Shown here one piece after another: positions 59,921-64,000 of a stretch of 64,000 nt of DNA. The notes below the pieces were generated by a model that made no database searches, had not been told where the DNA came from, and was given only the letters and a program-made list of their open reading frames with translations. This DNA comes from Fibrella aquatilis (GTDB taxonomy: Bacteria; Bacteroidota; Bacteroidia; Cytophagales; Spirosomataceae), in NCBI RefSeq assembly GCF_017353255.1, contig NZ_JAFMYU010000001.1:248001-312000 (forward strand), read 5' to 3'. Within the stretch, counting starts at the first letter, position 1; the number at the start of each line of letters is the position of its first letter. The translations under genes were made by a program, and so were the position numbers.

Positions 59921-60270
59921 CACCAGAATTTCAAGCGGCATCCGCACGCTATACTCTGTTCTAAGCGACTATCTCAGTCGCACTCGTTTCTCAATGTGGT
60001 CTACAGAGCCAGCACGGATGTACAAAAGACAGTATGGTCTGTGGGCGATGGGTCTCCGAAAGGACGAGGGTCAACTACGCTGTGCTAAAGCGAGTCAAAA
60101 ATTCATCTGGAAATTGGTTGGGGCGGTCCGTTGGGGCGTCGGCAGTGGGCGAATGATCGCCGCTGCGACAAAGAATGTCTGGGTTGGTGCTTAGCAGGTT
60201 CCTGCACACTACGCTGTCTGCTTGACGAAATTCCGCCGTATGCGGATGTCATTCAATACAAGTTTTATTT
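59921..60270 (+). promoter_or_regulatory. Long 5' leader of the DEAD-box helicase mRNA
   Basis: About 350 bases without a supported gene. A segment near the start, GCATCCGCA (59938-59946), is complementary to TGCGGATGT (60241-60249) near the end, with one G-U pair. This could close a large folded domain. Long structured leaders are known for cold-shock helicases. No known riboswitch, RNase P, tmRNA or 6S pattern was recognised. Confidence 0.45.
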
Positions 60271-62436
60271 ATGAATTCGGACAACAATCAGCCCGAAATT
60301 GACGGCATGGCCGATCAGATCAACGTGCAGGACATGGCCGCACAAACCGACACCGACGAGGCTCCCGTAGCCAAGAAGCCAAAAGCTAAAAAAGCCAAGG
60401 CCGAACAACCCGCTGAGTCAACCAACCTTAATGACGAACAGCCTGTAACAGAGGCTATTGACGCCAATCAAACCGTTTCAGAAGCGATGCCAGAAACCGC
60501 TCCCGTTGCCAAAGAGAAAGACGTTGTTATTAAAGATACCATCACCGTTCAGCCCGATGCCAACCAGCGCACCTTTGCTGACCTGAACCTGTCGCCCGAT
60601 ATCCTGGCTGCGGTAACGGAGATGGGTTTCACCACGCCATCGCCCATTCAGGCCGAAGCCATTCCGCCCATCCTGGCCGGACGTGACGTGATCGGACAGG
60701 CGCAGACGGGCACGGGTAAGACCGCCGCGTTTGGTATTCCCGCCCTCGAACTCGTTGACCCCAACGACCGCAGCGTGCAGGTACTCATCCTGTGCCCCAC
60801 GCGTGAACTGGCCGTGCAGGTAACGGAAGAGCTGCGCAAGCTGAGCAAATTCAAGCGCGGCATCTACATCGAAACCATCTACGGTGGCGACTCGATTGAC
60901 CGCCAGATTCGGTCGTTGAAGAAAGGGGTACACATTGTGGTTGGTACGCCGGGCCGCGTGATGGACCACATGGAGCGCAACACGTTGAAGCTCGACAACG
61001 CCAAAATGATTATCCTCGATGAGGCCGACGAAATGCTCGATATGGGCTTCCGCGAAGACATCGAAAACATCCTCGGCGATTTCCCTGCCGAACGCCAGAC
61101 GGTACTGTTCTCGGCCACCATGTCGAAGCCTATTCTCTCGATCACGCAGCGGTTCCAGCAGGACCCCGTGCTGGTGAAGGTGGTGAAGAAAGAACTGACC
61201 GCCGTAAACATCGAGCAGGTGTACTTCGAAATCAAGCCCCGCGCTAAAACCGAAGTAATGTGCCGCCTCATTGACCTCTACGACCTGAAACTGATGCTTG
61301 TGTTCTGTAATACGAAGCGGAAAGTGGAAGAGATCGTAGAAGACATGATGATCCGGGGCTACGCCGCCGAAGGCCTCCACGGCGATCTGCGGCAGCAGCA
61401 GCGGAATAACGTGATGAGCAAGTTCCGGGCCGGTACCACCACCATTCTGGTGGCTACCGACGTGGCCGCCCGTGGTATCGACGTCGATAATGTAGACGCC
61501 GTTATCAACTACGACATCCCCCTCGACGAAGAATATTATGTACACCGCATTGGCCGGACGGGCCGTGCCGGTAAGTCGGGCCGGGCGTTCTCGTTCGTGA
61601 GCCGCGACGAGAAATTCCGCTTCCGCGATATCCAGAACTACACTAAAGTTCGGGTAGAAAAGGGCGTTATTCCGTCGTTTGAAGATATTGTGGGTATCCG
61701 CAAAGCCCGTTTCATCGAGCAACTGAGCGTAGATATCAAGGAAAGCAAAGACCTGCACCTGTATGGCGATATGCTGACCCAACTGCAACACGAAGGCTTC
61801 TCGACCGACCAGATCGTGTCGGCCCTGATGAAGCGGAGCATGGGTATTGAGAAAAACGAATTCTCGGATCAGGATCTCAACGCTGAAGACCGTCGCAACA
61901 GTAAGTTTGACGATCGTCGCGGTGGCGAATCGCGTGGTGGTGATCGTTTTGGCGGTGACCGGGGCGGACGTTTTGACGATCGCCGTGGCGGAGATCGCTT
62001 TGGTGGTGACCGGGGCGGACGTTTCGAAGATCGTCGTGGTGGTGACCGAGGTGGCCGCTTTGAGGATCGTGGTCCTCGCCCCGCTGGCCGGTTCGAAGAC
62101 CGTGGCCCCCGCCCCGGTGGCGACCGGTTTGCTGGTCCCCGCGAAGGTGGTAAGCCCTATTTTGGTAAAGACAACGACCGTCCGGTACGGGAGCGTGAAG
62201 CCAACATGACGCGCCTTAGCGTGAGCATCGGCCGTAAAGATTACGTCCGCCCGGGCGACCTGGTGGGTGCCATTGCGGGCGAGTCGGGCATTCCCGGCAG
62301 CAGCATTGGCAGCATCGATATCTTCGACAGCCACACGTTTGTGGACGTACCAACCGATGTAGCCAACCGCGTGGTAGCCTCAATGGACGGTAACAACATC
62401 AAAGGCCGCCGGGTAAGCGTGGAGATCACTCGCTAA
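60271..62436 (+). CDS. DEAD-box RNA helicase (DeaD/CsdA-like)
   Basis: A 721-residue ATP-dependent RNA helicase. An acidic/Lys-rich N-terminus (1-98) precedes the core: the Q motif FTTPSPIQ, AQTGTGKT (144-151), DEAD near 250, SAT near 283 and HRIGRTGRAG near 427. An RGG/GGDRFGGDRGGRFDD repeat region (about 545-625) and a DbpA/CsdA-type RNA-binding domain at the C-terminus (about 645-721) follow. Ribosome assembly and cold-shock RNA remodelling are the usual roles. It has its own promoter and long leader. Confidence 0.95.
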   Translation: MNSDNNQPEIDGMADQINVQDMAAQTDTDEAPVAKKPKAKKAKAEQPAESTNLNDEQPVTEAIDANQTVSEAMPETAPVAKEKDVVIKDTITVQPDANQRTFADLNLSPDILAAVTEMGFTTPSPIQAEAIPPILAGRDVIGQAQTGTGKTAAFGIPALELVDPNDRSVQVLILCPTRELAVQVTEELRKLSKFKRGIYIETIYGGDSIDRQIRSLKKGVHIVVGTPGRVMDHMERNTLKLDNAKMIILDEADEMLDMGFREDIENILGDFPAERQTVLFSATMSKPILSITQRFQQDPVLVKVVKKELTAVNIEQVYFEIKPRAKTEVMCRLIDLYDLKLMLVFCNTKRKVEEIVEDMMIRGYAAEGLHGDLRQQQRNNVMSKFRAGTTTILVATDVAARGIDVDNVDAVINYDIPLDEEYYVHRIGRTGRAGKSGRAFSFVSRDEKFRFRDIQNYTKVRVEKGVIPSFEDIVGIRKARFIEQLSVDIKESKDLHLYGDMLTQLQHEGFSTDQIVSALMKRSMGIEKNEFSDQDLNAEDRRNSKFDDRRGGESRGGDRFGGDRGGRFDDRRGGDRFGGDRGGRFEDRRGGDRGGRFEDRGPRPAGRFEDRGPRPGGDRFAGPREGGKPYFGKDNDRPVREREANMTRLSVSIGRKDYVRPGDLVGAIAGESGIPGSSIGSIDIFDSHTFVDVPTDVANRVVASMDGNNIKGRRVSVEITR

Positions 62437-62458
62437 GAGGCAGTCATTCCTGATTTTT

Positions 62459-62494
62459 AAAAAGTACCTCTGGCTAGTCTGGGGGTACTTTTTT
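62459..62494 (+). terminator. Rho-independent terminator after the helicase
   Basis: The stem aaaaagtacc/ggtacttttt (62459-62468 with 62484-62493) is followed by T. Confidence 0.85.
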
Positions 62495-62557
62495 TGTATG
62501 GGGGAGGGGCTGGTCTTATCTTCGGTCCTGCTTTACCACCTGGCTGACCACCCATTC

Positions 62558-63916
62558 ATGAAATCTGTATTACGCGTTGTCGGGCTTGTCGGCCTTCTTT
62601 TAGGGCTGGTCTACGCCACCTGTCGCTTTCTCGACACATCAGCTGACGGAAAAGCTGACGGCCTCATCAAAGGAATAGCCTATGTAAATGGGCTGTGGCT
62701 GATAGTCATCTGGTGGGTCATCATCACCGTGCTGACCCTGGGCTTCCGGTCGAAGAGCAATCTGATTAAGTCGATTGCGTTTTATACCACGTCGGCGTTG
62801 GGAACGCTGCTTTTTCTGGAAGGCATCTGCTGGCTGCTGGTCTCATTGGGCATACCTGCCGGGGTAGGCATTACCAACCACCGCCTCTACATTCCCCCAA
62901 ATATCGACGACCCGATCACCTACGCGGGCGACGTAAGCCTTTTTGCGGGACGCTGGCGGCTGCCCAATAGGCGTGAGCAGGTAGTTAACTGTTCGGGTGA
63001 TACGTTGCGTCGTTATGCCAATGAATTAGGGGCTGCCGATGACCCACTAACAATGGATTCCACCAACAGGGTGATCGTGCTGGGCGACTCCTACATGGAG
63101 GGCTACATGGTAAACCCCGCCGACCGGATGTCAACGCTGTTATCGAAAATGACTGGCCACCGGCATCTAAATTTTGCCATCAACGGCACGTCGCCCATTA
63201 ATTATTGGCAAACGTACCGACAGTTCAAAGACCGCGTTGCCCACAAAGCTGTGCTGGTGGGGCTGCTCCCGGCTAATGATTTCGAGGATTATACGGGTGA
63301 AAAGGTCCACGCACAAGTCGATTTTCCCATCTACCGACCCTACTGGACGGCCGACGGGAAGCTGGCCTATTCGCTGGCCAACATCCGGCAGTCTATTGCT
63401 GCCGTGGGCCGGACACGGGCCAGCTTGCTTCAAACCGTTGATTCTGTTTACCAGACCCTTACCTGGAAACAAAAGGCTCGTGTGCATTTTGTCGAGCATT
63501 CGTACCTGGCTCAGACATTGCTGAAACTGGTACAAAACAAGGCGCAGGTAGACCCAAAGTGGACTCGTTACGCTCAGTTTACCGAGAATGACTGGGCCAT
63601 TGTGCAACGTAGCCTTGACCAGCTGGTAAAGGACGCTGCCGGTAAGCAAATCGTCTTTGTGTCATTACCTATCATGCTGGACGTAAAGGCATTACAAGCC
63701 GGTGCTGACAATAAGTTCGACCGGCAGCTGCGCCAGTTTTGCCAGCAGCGGGGCGTTGGCTTCATCTCACTCGTACCCCACGCCCTGGCCTACCAAGGCA
63801 ACCTAGCCGACCTCTACGTCCCCTGCGATGGCCATTGGACCGCCAAAGGCGAAGCCTGGGCCACCGAATGTCTGTTGAAAGAGGCCGCGTATTTGAAAGC
63901 AGTGGGAAGGGAGTGA
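62558..63916 (+). CDS. Membrane-anchored SGNH/GDSL-like hydrolase
   Basis: A 452-residue protein with three hydrophobic segments (about 5-22, 42-62 and 72-95) followed by an extracytoplasmic SGNH-type domain: VIVLGDSYMEG (GDS with the Ser nucleophile) near 175, NGTSPINYW near 208 and the C-terminal CDGHWTAKGE (Asp-x-x-His-like pair) near 425. It is similar to acyl-transfer/esterase proteins such as AlgX-like or DltD-like enzymes. The substrate is unknown. The ATG at 62558 is preferred; the open frame starts at 62498. Confidence 0.78.
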   Translation: MKSVLRVVGLVGLLLGLVYATCRFLDTSADGKADGLIKGIAYVNGLWLIVIWWVIITVLTLGFRSKSNLIKSIAFYTTSALGTLLFLEGICWLLVSLGIPAGVGITNHRLYIPPNIDDPITYAGDVSLFAGRWRLPNRREQVVNCSGDTLRRYANELGAADDPLTMDSTNRVIVLGDSYMEGYMVNPADRMSTLLSKMTGHRHLNFAINGTSPINYWQTYRQFKDRVAHKAVLVGLLPANDFEDYTGEKVHAQVDFPIYRPYWTADGKLAYSLANIRQSIAAVGRTRASLLQTVDSVYQTLTWKQKARVHFVEHSYLAQTLLKLVQNKAQVDPKWTRYAQFTENDWAIVQRSLDQLVKDAAGKQIVFVSLPIMLDVKALQAGADNKFDRQLRQFCQQRGVGFISLVPHALAYQGNLADLYVPCDGHWTAKGEAWATECLLKEAAYLKAVGRE

Positions 63917-63920
63917 TGAG

Positions 63921-64000
63921 TGGTAAGTGATGAACGATGAGTTTGCTGCCGCCAGAGCAGGTACGCTGGCGGCAGCAAACTCATCGTTCATCACTTACCA
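63921..64000. repeat. Perfect inverted repeat, at least 35 bp, class A core, cut by window end
   Basis: The arms 63921-63955 and 63966-64000 are exact around agcaggtacg. It begins just after the SGNH gene stop and probably continues past the window. The core is the reverse orientation of that at 59793. Confidence 0.92.

Noticed and set aside
60181-60270. Riboswitch or known RNA before the helicase
   Set aside because: No match to thiamine, cobalamin, SAM, RNase P, tmRNA or SRP signatures could be recognised by eye. It is kept only as a leader.
60478-62334. 618-residue minus-strand open frame
   Set aside because: It is the antisense shadow of the DEAD-box helicase gene. Its composition reflects high-GC third positions.

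Overview
The window reads as chromosome of a Bacteroidota of the order Cytophagales, most like the Spirosoma group. This rests on a SusC/SusD pair, TonB receptors with carboxypeptidase-regulatory-like N-terminal domains, promoters with a TANNTTTG -7 box, a Bat-type von Willebrand protein, a diadenylate cyclase, a GNAT-nitrilase fusion, and moderately high GC with AT-rich islands. Genus placement is inference. About 56 protein genes and three tRNAs (Arg, Pro, Ser) are supported. No rRNA, CRISPR array, prophage or insertion-sequence transposase was seen.

Layout. 1-728 has no supported gene. 729-7434 holds housekeeping genes (TIGR02757, LysM/RlpA-like protein, kdsB, methionine aminotransferase, thiamine pyrophosphokinase, SlyD-like FKBP) and a tandem pair of LEA-like repeat proteins. 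7577-14725 is a copper-handling locus: HYC_CC_PP protein, TonB receptor, an AraC regulator with an N-terminal metal-binding module, DUF1080 protein, HMA-MauE membrane protein, Met/His-rich outer-membrane protein, Cys-rich four-helix copper protein and periplasmic HMA protein. 14814-29876 holds M23/LysM peptidase, trxB, the tRNA cluster, Bat genes, thiolase, purC, STAS, rnz, cdaA, a DegP-like protease, a phosphodiesterase, a CMD-like protein, an SDR and a DJ-1 protein.

29968-36440 (minus strand) contains a PhnZ-like HD-domain oxygenase, a Tat-exported metallophosphoesterase and a SusD/SusC pair. 36567-45891 has pabB, a NYN/cold-shock fusion, hisB, an AT-rich GrpB gene, a CHRD lipoprotein, a cytochrome c/PQQ dehydrogenase and aconitase. 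At the 3' end of aconitase two unrelated toxin-antitoxin modules each follow a copy of the same ~205-bp segment (aconitase tail, two terminators, promoter). 47440-53351 has NIPSNAP, NagB-like, GH5, PEGA/SHOCT, GNAT-nitrilase and OsmC genes. 53534-59747 is a second phosphonate-type cluster: YncE/phosphatase fusion, DUF5690 transporter, phosphonatase-like HAD hydrolase and FAD-dependent oxidoreductase. 60271-63916 has a DEAD-box helicase with a ~350-nt leader and an SGNH-like membrane protein.

Two signals stand out. First, the PhnZ/SusCD module and the HAD/FAD-oxidase/DUF5690/phosphatase module together look like a dispersed route for importing and breaking down an aminophosphonate. Second, about twenty intergenic gaps are filled by long, often perfect inverted repeats (arms up to 56 bp). 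Their arms are built from short recurring words and wrap a few shared cores. Several begin inside the stop codon of the flanking gene.
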